Notes: generated by a model not told the origin, from the sequence alone. A DNA stretch of 41,155 nucleotides from Cohnella xylanilytica (GCF_014212175.1 NZ_JACJVR010000048.1:1-41155), one strand, 5' to 3'; shown: positions 16,817 through 24,929, numbered from the stretch's first letter. Translations and numbers: made by a program.

Positions 16817-16848
16817 ATTGTAGACCCTCACATTAGCGGCAGGGTCAA
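16817..16848 (-). promoter_or_regulatory. MerR-type promoter with 20-bp spacer and dyad operator
   Basis: On the minus strand TTGACC (16843-16848) and TACAAT (16817-16822) are 20 bp apart, too long for normal SigA use. The spacer holds an inverted repeat GACCCT (16841-16846) / AGGGTC (16823-16828). An overlong spacer with a dyad between -35 and -10 is the hallmark of MerR-family activated promoters. The start point would be ~28 nt before the SDR start codon. Confidence 0.65.
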
Positions 16849-16885
16849 CGCTTATTAACCTTCGTTACGGAATCGAATTGATTTT

Positions 16886-16939
16886 GCAATGGAACCGTAA
16901 CATCCCTTTCATCTTCCTTTCACATTCGGGCGATACAAT
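16886..16939 (+). promoter_or_regulatory. Tandem PhoP-box-like promoter of small RNA copy 1
   Basis: Hexamers GCAATG (16886), GTAACA (16897), TTCATC (16908) and TTCACA (16919) recur every 11 bp, ending 15 bp (start to start) before a -10 TACAAT (16934-16939) with no proper -35. Tandem TT(A/C/T)A(C/T)A hexamers at 11-bp steps over an absent -35 are the known layout of PhoP-activated promoters in Bacillus. Copy 2 has the same spacing. Confidence 0.55.
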
Positions 16940-16945
16940 GTACTC

Positions 16946-17012
16946 ATGACCCCCCTTTTCATTTATATAACTTCTCGGGCTCGCGGCCGGACGCCGCGGG
17001 CTCCCTTTTTTT
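16946..17012 (+). ncRNA. Putative PhoP-controlled C-rich small RNA, copy 1
   Basis: About 67 nt from the predicted start (7 nt after the -10) to a T7 tract. The 5' part reads ATGACCCCCCTTTTCATT, in which ATGA/TCAT could close a loop exposing CCCCCC. It is followed by ATATAACT and an 11-bp GC-rich terminator stem (GGGCTCGCGGC / GCCGCGGGCTC). The same architecture recurs at 33204-33270 with compensatory change in the stem. C-rich single-stranded motifs in Firmicute sRNAs pair with Shine-Dalgarno sequences, so a regulatory RNA is the favoured reading. An alternative is a leaderless peptide starting MTPLFIYIT. Confidence 0.55.
16984..17012 (+). terminator. Terminator of small RNA copy 1
   Basis: The 3' part of the GC-rich hairpin ends at CCC followed by seven T residues (17006-17012). 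Confidence 0.75.
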
Positions 17013-17084
17013 CTACGCAAGACTATTTCGCTAACAGGCTTCTTGGAAGGCACCTTATTCTCTAACGAATTCAGGAGACGCTAT

Positions 17085-17159
17085 TTAGCGGTAAATGCCC
17101 ACGATTTTGGTCCCGCTGCGTAGAGCGATGACCGCTTCCAGCACTCGATTCGATTCCAT
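17085..17159 (-). CDS. Possible 24-residue small ORF
   Basis: GGAGG (17167-17171 on the minus strand) lies 7 nt before an ATG opening a 24-codon frame (MESNRVLEAV...KIVGIYR). The overlapping frames give equally gene-like fragments (for example VASLFGCSEAEVVLW), so the stretch 17085-17290 may instead be a decayed gene. I do not recognise it. Confidence 0.2.
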   Translation of the reverse strand: MESNRVLEAVIALRSGTKIVGIYR

Positions 17160-17365
17160 AAGACGACCTCCGCCTCCGAACAGCCGAACAGCGACGCGAC
17201 GGTTCGACGGCTCGGCCGCTGTCGGCAACAATCCGGTATACTTCCATCATCTGATGCGGAGTCGGTCGCTACACATCTTTTGACTCTGCATTTGAATTTC
17301 CAGCCATATAGAATATCTAAATATTTGCCGGTAATTAATGGCTATATATGGTAATGTAGTTTTAT

Positions 17366-17395
17366 CACCAATATCCCCTAATACGGGATTGGTGA
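17366..17395 (+). promoter_or_regulatory. Inverted repeat in the leader of the AT-rich gene
   Basis: CACCAAT-at-CCC pairs with GGGATTGGTG around a 6-nt loop, giving a 10-bp stem with a 2-nt bulge about 30 nt before the start codon. It may be an operator or leader hairpin. Confidence 0.35.
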
Positions 17396-17423
17396 CTATC
17401 AACGTAAAATTGGAGGGATGAAA

Positions 17424-17870
17424 ATGAAAAGATTCAAAAGGAGTTTTTTTGTTTTTGCCGTAGTAGTCGCATTCATGCCGTTGTCGTCCGTGTCAACCTT
17501 GGCTGATTCTTCGCCACCATCTGCAGCTGTCATAGACTCATCTCCTCCTGAGAGCATACCATTCACCGACATCTTAACTATCGATAATGCGAATCTCAAT
17601 AATGGAGGAAATTCTTGGTCCCAGCCATCTGCATACGATTATGCTAGAGTATATATTTCCAACTCGCGATCCCAAACTCTAAATGTCTATTTATCATACA
17701 ATTTAAATGGTAGCAAACAAAATATCTATACTGGAACAGTTAGTGCAAATGGCACTTTGACTATTAATGTTACTCACGCAAGCGGACATGGTTTTTATGT
17801 AGATTATAATACAGCCGACGGTACAGTAAGTGGAAAAATTAACGTAAAAGCATCTGACGCACTTCATTAA
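17424..17870 (+). CDS. AT-rich small secreted protein of unknown function
   Basis: GGAGGG (17412-17417) lies 6 nt before the ATG at 17424; the ATG at 17418 abuts it and is unlikely. The 148-residue product has a signal peptide (RFKRSFFVFAVVVAFMPL, cleavage likely after TLA) and a mature Ser/Pro-rich then beta-rich, Asn/Thr/Ser-rich domain (DYARVYISNSRS, LNVYLSYNLNGS, GTLTINVTHASGHGFYVDY) with no cysteine. Base composition is clearly more AT-rich than any neighbour, including the upstream ~130 bp, suggesting recent acquisition or a lineage-specific gene. It is flanked on both sides by operon ends. Family not recognised. Confidence 0.7.
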   Translation: MKRFKRSFFVFAVVVAFMPLSSVSTLADSSPPSAAVIDSSPPESIPFTDILTIDNANLNNGGNSWSQPSAYDYARVYISNSRSQTLNVYLSYNLNGSKQNIYTGTVSANGTLTINVTHASGHGFYVDYNTADGTVSGKINVKASDALH

Positions 17871-17921
17871 TTCAACTTCCAGTTTTTATAAACCAACTCG
17901 ATTCGTCGGTCTAATTTCGTA

Positions 17922-17945
17922 AACGACTGAGGTCATAACCTCGTT
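17922..17945 (+). terminator. Weak candidate terminator after the AT-rich gene
   Basis: A short dyad (GAGGT / ACCTC with flanking AAC/GTT) is followed by aaaat rather than a T tract. The rest of 17871-18019 holds nothing recognisable. Confidence 0.2.
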
Positions 17946-18019
17946 AAAATAGACTACCCCTTTCTTCTTCGACGATGTCGCCCGTTTTTTCTGTCCCTTC
18001 CAGCCGAAAAAAAGAGCAA

Positions 18020-18056
18020 CAGGATGCGTTCTTCCGGTTCGGAAGAACGCATCCTG
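18020..18056 (-). terminator. Strong terminator of the 13-kb carbohydrate operon
   Basis: A perfect 17-bp stem with a 3-nt loop; on the minus strand it is followed by GCTCTTTTTTT. It lies 16 bp after the stop codon of the aldose epimerase gene, the last gene of the operon. Confidence 0.92.
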
Positions 18057-18072
18057 TTTGGTGTCCGCCGCC

Positions 18073-19071
18073 TTACGTTCGCTTGACGTATAACCGGCTC
18101 GTCTCTTCCCAGATGTCCCCCGGGTCCAGCGAGAACAAGCCGATCTCTTCGGCCGGCCGATCGATGCCGGGCGCGTTGACGAGGCTGATCTGCGGCTCCG
18201 GGCAGAAGAAGCCTTCGCGCGCGCCGTTGTTCCAGATCATCCACTGCTTATAGGACGTTCCGACGTCGTAGACGAGCGTCGCGCCGGCCCGGACATCCGT
18301 CAGCTCCATGCGGTTGCGGCCGTTCTGCGCGGCGGCGGTATAGTGGTTGTCCATCGGCTCGAAGAACGGATACACCCCTTCTCCCTTCATCGCTTCCTCT
18401 TCCGCGGACAGCGGCCGGAAGCTCCCCGTCGGCAGCATCCGGCCGTCCAGCTCCCATCGCTCCCCGACCGTCAGCTTCAGCCGGCAATCCTTCGCGGAGC
18501 TTCCCGGCGCGAACGGGGCGTTCACCGACGTATGGAAGGCGAACAGGCACGGCATCGTCTCCCGTCCCTCGTTGCGGACGAAGACCTGCTGGGACAACCC
18601 GTGCGGCCCGAGTCCGTAACGCAGCCGCATCGTGAACGAATACGGCAGGTACGCGTACATGGGATGGTTCTCGTCCACGGCGACGGAGACGACGACGAAG
18701 CTCTCCGTCGCCGTCGCGCCGTATTCCTCGACCCGCCAAGGCGTGTCGTACAGGAACCCGTGCAGATGATTGCCGGTCGCGGGCTCGTTCACCGGAAGGC
18801 GATGCTCGGCGCCGCCCCACCGGAACCGGCCGTCCTCGTACCGGTTGGGCGGGAACAAGACGGGGATGCCGTGGATCATCGGCCTCGCGCGGAAGCCGTC
18901 CATCTCCTCCGCCGACGGCTCATGGAGGAACCGCATTCCGCTTAACGTATCGCGGAACGCGATAAGGTTGCCCCCGATAGCCGGAAGAAGCGCCGCCTCG
19001 TAGCCTCCCGAGCGCAGCCAGATCGCCGGCTCTCCGTGGAATTCGCCTTCCCGGGCATGGTTGTCGTTCAT
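18073..19071 (-). CDS. Aldose 1-epimerase (mutarotase) family protein
   Basis: AAGGGG lies 7 nt before the ATG at 19071. The 332-residue beta-sandwich protein has the family's conserved active-site signatures: HGIPVLFPPNRY, NHLHGF (His, ~residue 103), FAFHTSVNAPF (second His, general acid) and CPEPQISLVNAP (catalytic Glu). Galactose mutarotase-type enzymes interconvert alpha and beta anomers of free sugars. As the last gene of the operon, 31 bp after the GH2 gene, it would process monosaccharide released by the hydrolases in the cytoplasm, there being no signal peptide. Exact sugar unknown. Confidence 0.9.
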   Translation of the reverse strand: MNDNHAREGEFHGEPAIWLRSGGYEAALLPAIGGNLIAFRDTLSGMRFLHEPSAEEMDGFRARPMIHGIPVLFPPNRYEDGRFRWGGAEHRLPVNEPATGNHLHGFLYDTPWRVEEYGATATESFVVVSVAVDENHPMYAYLPYSFTMRLRYGLGPHGLSQQVFVRNEGRETMPCLFAFHTSVNAPFAPGSSAKDCRLKLTVGERWELDGRMLPTGSFRPLSAEEEAMKGEGVYPFFEPMDNHYTAAAQNGRNRMELTDVRAGATLVYDVGTSYKQWMIWNNGAREGFFCPEPQISLVNAPGIDRPAEEIGLFSLDPGDIWEETSRLYVKRT

Positions 19072-19102
19072 GACGGTTCCCCTTTCCTGGTTCGTATCCG
19101 CA

Positions 19103-20857
19103 TCAGGCCAGATTGATCTCCCTGATTTTCTCCAAGGCGATCTTCGGCTCGCGGTTCTCCTTCAGCAGCCCGTTCACTTCCTGCTGGACGTCGGTCACCT
19201 GGGTGTAGCAGTACCCGCAAATATAGTCGGTATCCTTGATCGCTTGGGTAATGCTCTTGAAGCGCGCCAGGAACGCTTCCTCCGAATCGACCTGGTTGCC
19301 GTAGCCCCAGCCCTTCTCGCTGCGGAAGGCGATGCCGCCGAATTCGCTGATGATGATCGGCTGCCCGCGATATTCGTAGCCCGGAGCGAACGCGTACCTG
19401 TAGTTGCTGTGCGGGATCTCGTTGCTTATAATCGCATCTTTGTCCGCGTAACGCTTGGCGAACGCTTCGCCCGTCTCCTCGTAATCGTGGAGCGTGAGAA
19501 TGTCCGACACCGTATGCTCCCACCCGTCGTTGACGACGACCGGCCGGTGCGGATCGAACGCCTTGGTCAGATGATAGATCGCTTCGGTGAACTGCTGCTG
19601 CTTCCGGTCCGCGATCACGTTGCCGATGCCCCAGGATTCGTTGAACGGCACCCACGTAATAATGCACGGATGGTTATACTGTTGCTGCACGATGTCGAGC
19701 CATTCGCGCGTGAACCGTTCGACCGCCTCGTCGTTGAACTCGTAAGTCGCGGCCGCCTCCGACCAGACGAGCACGCCTTTGACGTCGCACCAGTATAGGA
19801 ACCGGGGATCCTCGATCTTCTGGTGCTTGCGCACGCCGTTGTAGCCCATCGCCAGAATCTTGTCGATGTCCTCGAGGATCGCTTCTTCGGATGGCGGAGT
19901 CAGGTGGCTGTCCGTCCAATAGCCTTGGTCGAGAATAAGCCGTTGGTAGATCGGCTCGTTGTTCAGCAGCACCCTGCCTTTATGAATGGAGACTTTGCGC
20001 ATGCCGAAATACGAATGGACTTGGTCCACGACGCGGTCCCCGTCGGAGAGCGTGAATTCGACCTCGTACAGCTTCGGATTGCGCGGATGCCACTGCTCGA
20101 CCCGCCATTCCCTGGCGTCGCTGATCAGCTCAACGCTGGCCGACACGTAGGAGCGGTCGACGAGGAGGCTCGTCTCCTTGATCGGCTCGCCGTCCATCGC
20201 AATCTTGGCCGTCAGCTTCAAGGAAGGGGACGCGCCGCCGCTTACCCGATAGTCGAAACGAACGGAATTGGCATCCAGGTCGGGCGTGATCTTCACGGAC
20301 TGCAAGTACTGAGCGCCGACGAACTCGAGCCATACCGTCTGCCAGATGCCGGTCGTCTGGACGTACCAGCAGCCGAAGTTGTCCTTGCGCCAGCGCTGCT
20401 TGCCCCGCGGCTGGGTGACGCTGTCGCTGTCCTCCGCCTTGACGACGAGCTCGTTCGCGTCTCCCGGCTTCAAGAACCGGCTGATGTCGAACGTGAAGGC
20501 CGAATAGCCGCCCTCGTGCCGGCCGACGTATTCGCCGTTGACCCACACCTTGGCGACGTAATCGACCGCTTGAAAATGCAGAAGAACCCGCTTCCCTTCC
20601 TGTCCGGCCGGAACGCCGAAGGTACGGCGGTACCAGACGTTCGGGTGGAACGCCTCTTCGCCGATGCCGCTCGCCTTCGTCTCGTAAGCGAACGGCACTT
20701 CGATCTTGCGGTCTCCCGGGAACGAACGGAACCATTCGCTCGTCTCCCCGACGCCCGCGTCATCGAAGCGGAAGTCCCATTGCCCGTTCAGGTTCAGCCA
20801 ATCCTCGCGGACGAACTGCGGTCTCGGGTACTCTTTGCGGTATTTGCTAATCGCCAT
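19103..20857 (-). CDS. Glycoside hydrolase family 2 protein (beta-galactosidase/beta-glucuronidase-like), copy A
   Basis: ATG at 20857 with AGGTGA 7 nt upstream, starting 7 bp after the GH43 stop, so translation is probably coupled. The 584 residues hold the GH2 N-terminal sugar-binding jelly roll (LNGQWDFRFDD, VWYRRTF, HFQAVDYVAKVWVNGEYVG), an Ig-like domain (~185-285) and a TIM barrel. The acid/base is Glu407 (WVPFNESWG) and the nucleophile Glu505 (IIISEFGG). It is the short three-domain form of GH2 and lacks a signal peptide, so it acts on imported oligosaccharides. It is a paralogue of the GH2 at 25007-26794 in the same operon. Substrate could be a beta-galactoside, glucuronide or arabinopyranoside. 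Confidence 0.93.
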   Translation of the reverse strand: MAISKYRKEYPRPQFVREDWLNLNGQWDFRFDDAGVGETSEWFRSFPGDRKIEVPFAYETKASGIGEEAFHPNVWYRRTFGVPAGQEGKRVLLHFQAVDYVAKVWVNGEYVGRHEGGYSAFTFDISRFLKPGDANELVVKAEDSDSVTQPRGKQRWRKDNFGCWYVQTTGIWQTVWLEFVGAQYLQSVKITPDLDANSVRFDYRVSGGASPSLKLTAKIAMDGEPIKETSLLVDRSYVSASVELISDAREWRVEQWHPRNPKLYEVEFTLSDGDRVVDQVHSYFGMRKVSIHKGRVLLNNEPIYQRLILDQGYWTDSHLTPPSEEAILEDIDKILAMGYNGVRKHQKIEDPRFLYWCDVKGVLVWSEAAATYEFNDEAVERFTREWLDIVQQQYNHPCIITWVPFNESWGIGNVIADRKQQQFTEAIYHLTKAFDPHRPVVVNDGWEHTVSDILTLHDYEETGEAFAKRYADKDAIISNEIPHSNYRYAFAPGYEYRGQPIIISEFGGIAFRSEKGWGYGNQVDSEEAFLARFKSITQAIKDTDYICGYCYTQVTDVQQEVNGLLKENREPKIALEKIREINLA

Positions 20858-20864
20858 TCGGTCA

Positions 20865-22379
20865 TCACCTGTCCTTCGGAGAATTCGCCGCGGGGGGCAG
20901 CACGTCGATCGCGTCGAGCGACAGCCCCTCTTCCCCGCCGCTTAGCTTGATGGTGTTGCGGCCTTGCTTCAACGGCACTTCGATAAATTCGTTCGACCAT
21001 TCCCCGTTCATCCCGCCGGCGAGCTGGACGTCGATTCGGAGCTTCCCGCCGATCGCGGCGGTCAAGGACAGGGGAACGGCGCCTTCGTTCAAATAGCGGA
21101 GCGCCACGACGTAGAGACCGTCGCGGTCGGCCTCGATCTCCCATTCGGCCCCGCTCCCGTCTCCCGTCCATCCGGAGACGATCCGTCCTCCGGACGCTTC
21201 CTCGCGTTCGGAGGCCGTCATGCCGTCCAGCTTCGCGTCTTCCGCTTCCAGCCGAACGCGCTTCGGCTCGCCGGACGGCAGCGGCAGCAGCGCTCCCGGC
21301 GGGACCGGCTCGCCGAAGTCCGGCGTGCCGTCTTCGTTCCAGCGGAACGGCTGCGCCCGGACGTTGCGGTTCCAGCCGGCTCCCGACGCGACGGCCGCGT
21401 GGTAGACGATCCAATCCTCCCGGCCGTCCGGCGACTTGGCGAACGAGGCGTGGCCCGGACCGAACACCCGGTCCGTCTTGGCGAATACCGGCTCGGGCCG
21501 CTTCGTCCACGAAGCCGGATCGAGCGGATCGGCGTCCGGATCGGCGGAGAGCAGGCCGAGCGCGTAATCGTCCGTCCAGCTGCCGCTGGCGGAATAGACG
21601 ATGTTGATCTTCTTGTCGGAGACGAGAACCTCCGGCCCTTCGTTGACGGTCGGCGTTCCGACGGTCTCCCACTCGCGCTCCGGCCGCGAGATCTCGACCC
21701 GGTCGCCGGAGATCGTGTACGGATTGCTCATCGGGGCGATGTACAGGCGCTGGCTCGCGTTCTGGTCGCCTTCCCAGCCGGACCAGACGAAGTACATCGA
21801 GCCGTCCTTCTTGCGCAGGACGGTGCCGTCGATCGCCCATCGGTCGGACGGATCGGCGATCTTCCCCCGGTCCATGTACTCGCCGAGCGGATCGTCGGCG
21901 ACCGATTCGAGGACGAACATCCGGTGGTTCTCGTTCGCCCCGTCGTCCGCCGCGTAGTAGATGTACCACTTGCCGTCGATCCGATGAAGCTCCGGCGCCC
22001 AGATCTCCGCCGAATTCGGCCCGGAAGCCGGCGGCTCCCATACGGTCGCCGACTCCGCGGCCGCCAGGTCCGTCAGCGAGCGGGACTTCCATACCCGGAT
22101 GGCGTTCCCCACCGTATGGGTGTAATAGTAGTAGCCTTCGTGCTGGACGACCCACGGATCCGCCCCGGCGTTCAGGATCGGATTCGCGAAGGTGTCCGCG
22201 CTGCCCATGGCATTCATGCTGCTGCCGCCCGCGCGGCCGCCATTACCGCCAGCGCTGCCATCGCCGCCAGCGACTCCAGTGCCGCCAGCGCCTCCCCCTC
22301 CGGCCTCGCAGCCGGATAGGAACAACGCGGCGGCCGCGCAGCAGCCCGATGCGATTCGAGCCCATCGGTTCAAGGGCAT
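20865..22379 (-). CDS. Lipoprotein glycoside hydrolase family 43 with C-terminal CBM6/35-like domain
   Basis: The 504-residue product has a lipobox (LFLSGC, Cys24), a Gly-rich linker (~25-55), a five-bladed GH43 propeller with base Asp74 (GADPWV), pKa modulator Asp184 (WAIDGTV) and general acid Glu247 (VNEGPEVL), then a beta-sandwich carbohydrate-binding module (~373-495: RLEAEDAKL, GSGAEWEIEADRDGLY, NTIKLSGG). GH43 enzymes release arabinose or xylose from plant polysaccharides; as a lipoprotein it would act outside the membrane. Start is uncertain: AGGAGG is only 2 nt from the ATG at 22379 but 8 nt from an in-frame TTG at 22373. Confidence 0.9.
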   Translation of the reverse strand: MPLNRWARIASGCCAAAALFLSGCEAGGGGAGGTGVAGGDGSAGGNGGRAGGSSMNAMGSADTFANPILNAGADPWVVQHEGYYYYTHTVGNAIRVWKSRSLTDLAAAESATVWEPPASGPNSAEIWAPELHRIDGKWYIYYAADDGANENHRMFVLESVADDPLGEYMDRGKIADPSDRWAIDGTVLRKKDGSMYFVWSGWEGDQNASQRLYIAPMSNPYTISGDRVEISRPEREWETVGTPTVNEGPEVLVSDKKINIVYSASGSWTDDYALGLLSADPDADPLDPASWTKRPEPVFAKTDRVFGPGHASFAKSPDGREDWIVYHAAVASGAGWNRNVRAQPFRWNEDGTPDFGEPVPPGALLPLPSGEPKRVRLEAEDAKLDGMTASEREEASGGRIVSGWTGDGSGAEWEIEADRDGLYVVALRYLNEGAVPLSLTAAIGGKLRIDVQLAGGMNGEWSNEFIEVPLKQGRNTIKLSGGEEGLSLDAIDVLPPAANSPKDR

Positions 22380-22431
22380 CTCCTCCTAGTGCTCGATAAG
22401 GTCAAGGGGATGATCGAAATTCGAGGCGATC

Positions 22432-22463
22432 GAAGCGACCGCTCCGCGGGAAGCGGCCGCTTC
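22432..22463 (-). other. Intercistronic stem-loop between the two GH43 genes
   Basis: GAAGCGACCGC pairs with GCGGCCGCTTC (one mismatch) around a 10-nt loop in the 87-bp gap; no T tract follows, so it may be a stabilising or processing hairpin. Confidence 0.4.
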
Positions 22464-22466
22464 GGC

Positions 22467-24929
22467 CTACGAGACCGGAGCCACGCTTGCATGGTCGAAT
22501 CGCGCGGCGGTATCCGCGGCTTGGAAGCCGACCTTCCCGCGCAGGAACGGAGCGTCGCCGCGATCGGCGAAGTCGATGACGGGCGTATCGGCGCCGCCGG
22601 CGAAGACGGTAATGCGATCGCCGATTGCCCGGATCTTGAGGCGCAGCATGTCCCCGGCCTTCGGCAGCGAATAATCGGCGTCCGCGAGCGGAACCGTCCC
22701 GTAATTCAGCTTCGCCAGATGCAGCCCGGCCGCGTCCGCGTAGACGTAATAGCCCTGCACGAAGTCGGTCCGGTTCTGCCCTTGGTCCATGCCGTTCGCC
22801 GGATTCGTCGCCCGTACGAGCACGCCGGTCCGTCCGCCTTCATCGGGAACCGTCAGGTCCGCTTCGAATTCGTAATCGGTCCAGCCGTAATCGCCCCACA
22901 GGATTTTGGCCGGCTGCACGGAAGAAGCCCGCAGCTGTCCCTCCTTGATCGTCCAGACGCCCTCATAGCGCGTCCATCCGGAGCTGCTCCGGTCTTCGAA
23001 CTCTTCCTTCGCGGCCGTTACAGGCGCGTACTTCGCCGCGTCCGCCGAGATGAAGTCCATCGTCCCGCTGACGATCTCGAGCTTCCACCTCTGCGGTCCC
23101 GCCTTCAGCTTCACCTCGTCCATGCCGGCCGCGAGCCACTCTCCTGGCTCTCCCGCCGGATCGGGCTTGACTTCGATATCCGGCGTAAACGCGGTCTTGC
23201 CGGCGACGAGACGGAACTTCGCTCCCTCCGGGCCCGGCCGGACGCGGAAGCGCAGGCTGTATTCCCCGTCGCTCTCGACGTTCACCCGGTACGACAGCGA
23301 ATCGCCCTTCTTCAGGCCGGCCGCGTAATAGCCGTTCGCGGCGTCGCCCCCGGTTCCTTCGCCGCCGACAGCTCCTCCGTCTTCGGAATGGACGGCCTGC
23401 CAAGCGCCGGGAACCGGCGCATAGGCGGTCCGGGCGCCGCTGCCGCCGACATGGCCGCTGAACGCGGCGTAGCCGAACCCGGCCTCGGCGTTCCGCGCGG
23501 CGTAGCCGACTCGTCCGGCGCCGAGGTCGGAGCGCAGCTCGAGCCGGAGCGCGTTCATGCCGTCGACGTAGAACCGCAGCGACCGGCCCTGCTTCTCCAC
23601 GCGCAGCTCATGCAGCCGCGACAGGTCGACGTTCGCGGGAAGCGCGGCTTCCGCCGATTCCTCCGCCCGCCCGTCGCGGCGCACCTCCGCCGTCACCCGG
23701 CCGGCGCCCGGATCGAGCAAGACGACGCCGTAGTTATCGTCGTCTTCGTAGGAGAACACGGCTCCGGCCGCGGCCTCCGCTTCCGCGAGCGCGCCGATCC
23801 GCACATGGAACTCCGCCGTGTAGTCCTCTTCCGTCTTCGGCTTCGCGAGCAGCATCGACAGCTCCCCGCTCCCCTTCGCCCGGGCGATCAGCCCTTCCTC
23901 CGGGGAAGCCTCCCACTCGCCGGCGCCCTTCTTCTGCCAGTCGCTGCCGAGATCGCTTCGCTCGAAGCGATCCTCGAAGTCCGGCAGCTCCGGCGCGGGC
24001 TGCGGCCCCGCCGTCGGTCCCGCCACATAGAACCGGTCTCCGTTCCAGACGATCCGGTCCATGTTCATATGGCGGAGAGGGCCGACCACGCCGGGCCCCT
24101 CCAGGTTGTGGTAGATCATGTAGTCCGTATCGAGATCGGGCCCCCGGACGAGGGAGTTGTGCCCGAGTCCGACCGTCGGCCCTTCCGTCCGCAGCAGAAC
24201 CGGATTGTTCGCGAAGCCTCGGAAGCCCTGCAGCGGGGAATCGCCGACGGCCGCGTCCACCCGGTAACCCGCGCTGAAGACATGGTTGCCGGTATACGTC
24301 ATGAAGTACTTGCCGTTCCGCTTGAACACCGTCGGCCCTTCGGTCCACCCGCCCATATAGGCTCCGGTCGGAAGCTCTTCGGGCGCCACGGTCAGCGGAT
24401 CCTCCATCGGCGCCGCCTGGATGCCGGACGGTCCCGCGTAGTAGAAGTACCAGCTGCCGTCGTCGTCCACGAAGGTCGACCCGTCGATCGTCCGGCCGAA
24501 GTTGTCCGTCGCGGCCTTGAACGGCCCGGTCGGCTTATCCGCGACCAGAACGTAATGGCCCTGCCCCGCAGGAGACGTGTACAGGTAGAATTTCCCGTTC
24601 CAATACCGGACTTCCGGGGCGTAAGCGCCCTTCGTCAGCGGCTCCTCCGCGCACAGCCCCTCGTACGTCCACTTCGCGAGGTCGGGCGAGCGCCAGACTT
24701 TGATTCCCTCGTCGGTATCCCTCGTGCTGACGTAGAGATAATAATAGCCGTTATATTTGAAAATGAACGGATCGCCGAGCCCGTATTCGCCCCATTCGTC
24801 TTCGAGCGCGATCGGATTGGCGTACGTTCGCGCGATCGGGGGCAGCTCGTCGTCGCCCTTCGGCGAGCACCCGAACCCCCCGACGCCGAGCAGCGCGGCG
24901 AGGACGCCGACCCCTGCTTTTCTCCACAT
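22467..24929 (-). CDS. Large secreted/lipoprotein glycoside hydrolase family 43 with LamG/CBM-like C-terminal domains
   Basis: Start at 24929 (MWRKAG), with GGGGAG 6 nt upstream. The frame stays open far upstream, but that part is antisense-phase shadow of the GH2 gene. The 820-residue protein has a signal peptide with a possible lipobox (GGFGC, Cys21), a GH43 propeller (~35-330) with Asp ~53 (GLGDPFIF), Asp ~150 (TIDGSTF) and Glu ~198 (WTEGPTVF), then beta-sandwich modules: a LamG/DUF1080-like domain (~340-530), a CBM6-like region (~545-640) and a second LamG-like domain (~650-815). Likely extracellular arabinan/xylan-type side-chain hydrolase. It is not closely similar to the other GH43 in this operon, so the two probably have different substrates. 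Confidence 0.9.
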   Translation of the reverse strand: MWRKAGVGVLAALLGVGGFGCSPKGDDELPPIARTYANPIALEDEWGEYGLGDPFIFKYNGYYYLYVSTRDTDEGIKVWRSPDLAKWTYEGLCAEEPLTKGAYAPEVRYWNGKFYLYTSPAGQGHYVLVADKPTGPFKAATDNFGRTIDGSTFVDDDGSWYFYYAGPSGIQAAPMEDPLTVAPEELPTGAYMGGWTEGPTVFKRNGKYFMTYTGNHVFSAGYRVDAAVGDSPLQGFRGFANNPVLLRTEGPTVGLGHNSLVRGPDLDTDYMIYHNLEGPGVVGPLRHMNMDRIVWNGDRFYVAGPTAGPQPAPELPDFEDRFERSDLGSDWQKKGAGEWEASPEEGLIARAKGSGELSMLLAKPKTEEDYTAEFHVRIGALAEAEAAAGAVFSYEDDDNYGVVLLDPGAGRVTAEVRRDGRAEESAEAALPANVDLSRLHELRVEKQGRSLRFYVDGMNALRLELRSDLGAGRVGYAARNAEAGFGYAAFSGHVGGSGARTAYAPVPGAWQAVHSEDGGAVGGEGTGGDAANGYYAAGLKKGDSLSYRVNVESDGEYSLRFRVRPGPEGAKFRLVAGKTAFTPDIEVKPDPAGEPGEWLAAGMDEVKLKAGPQRWKLEIVSGTMDFISADAAKYAPVTAAKEEFEDRSSSGWTRYEGVWTIKEGQLRASSVQPAKILWGDYGWTDYEFEADLTVPDEGGRTGVLVRATNPANGMDQGQNRTDFVQGYYVYADAAGLHLAKLNYGTVPLADADYSLPKAGDMLRLKIRAIGDRITVFAGGADTPVIDFADRGDAPFLRGKVGFQAADTAARFDHASVAPVS

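Noticed and set aside
16865..17053. 62-residue minus-strand ORF similar to one at 33027-33224
   Set aside because: The shared peptide (NEKGGHE...) comes only from the conserved small RNA promoter/5' region read in antisense; no RBS, and the similarity ends with the RNA element.
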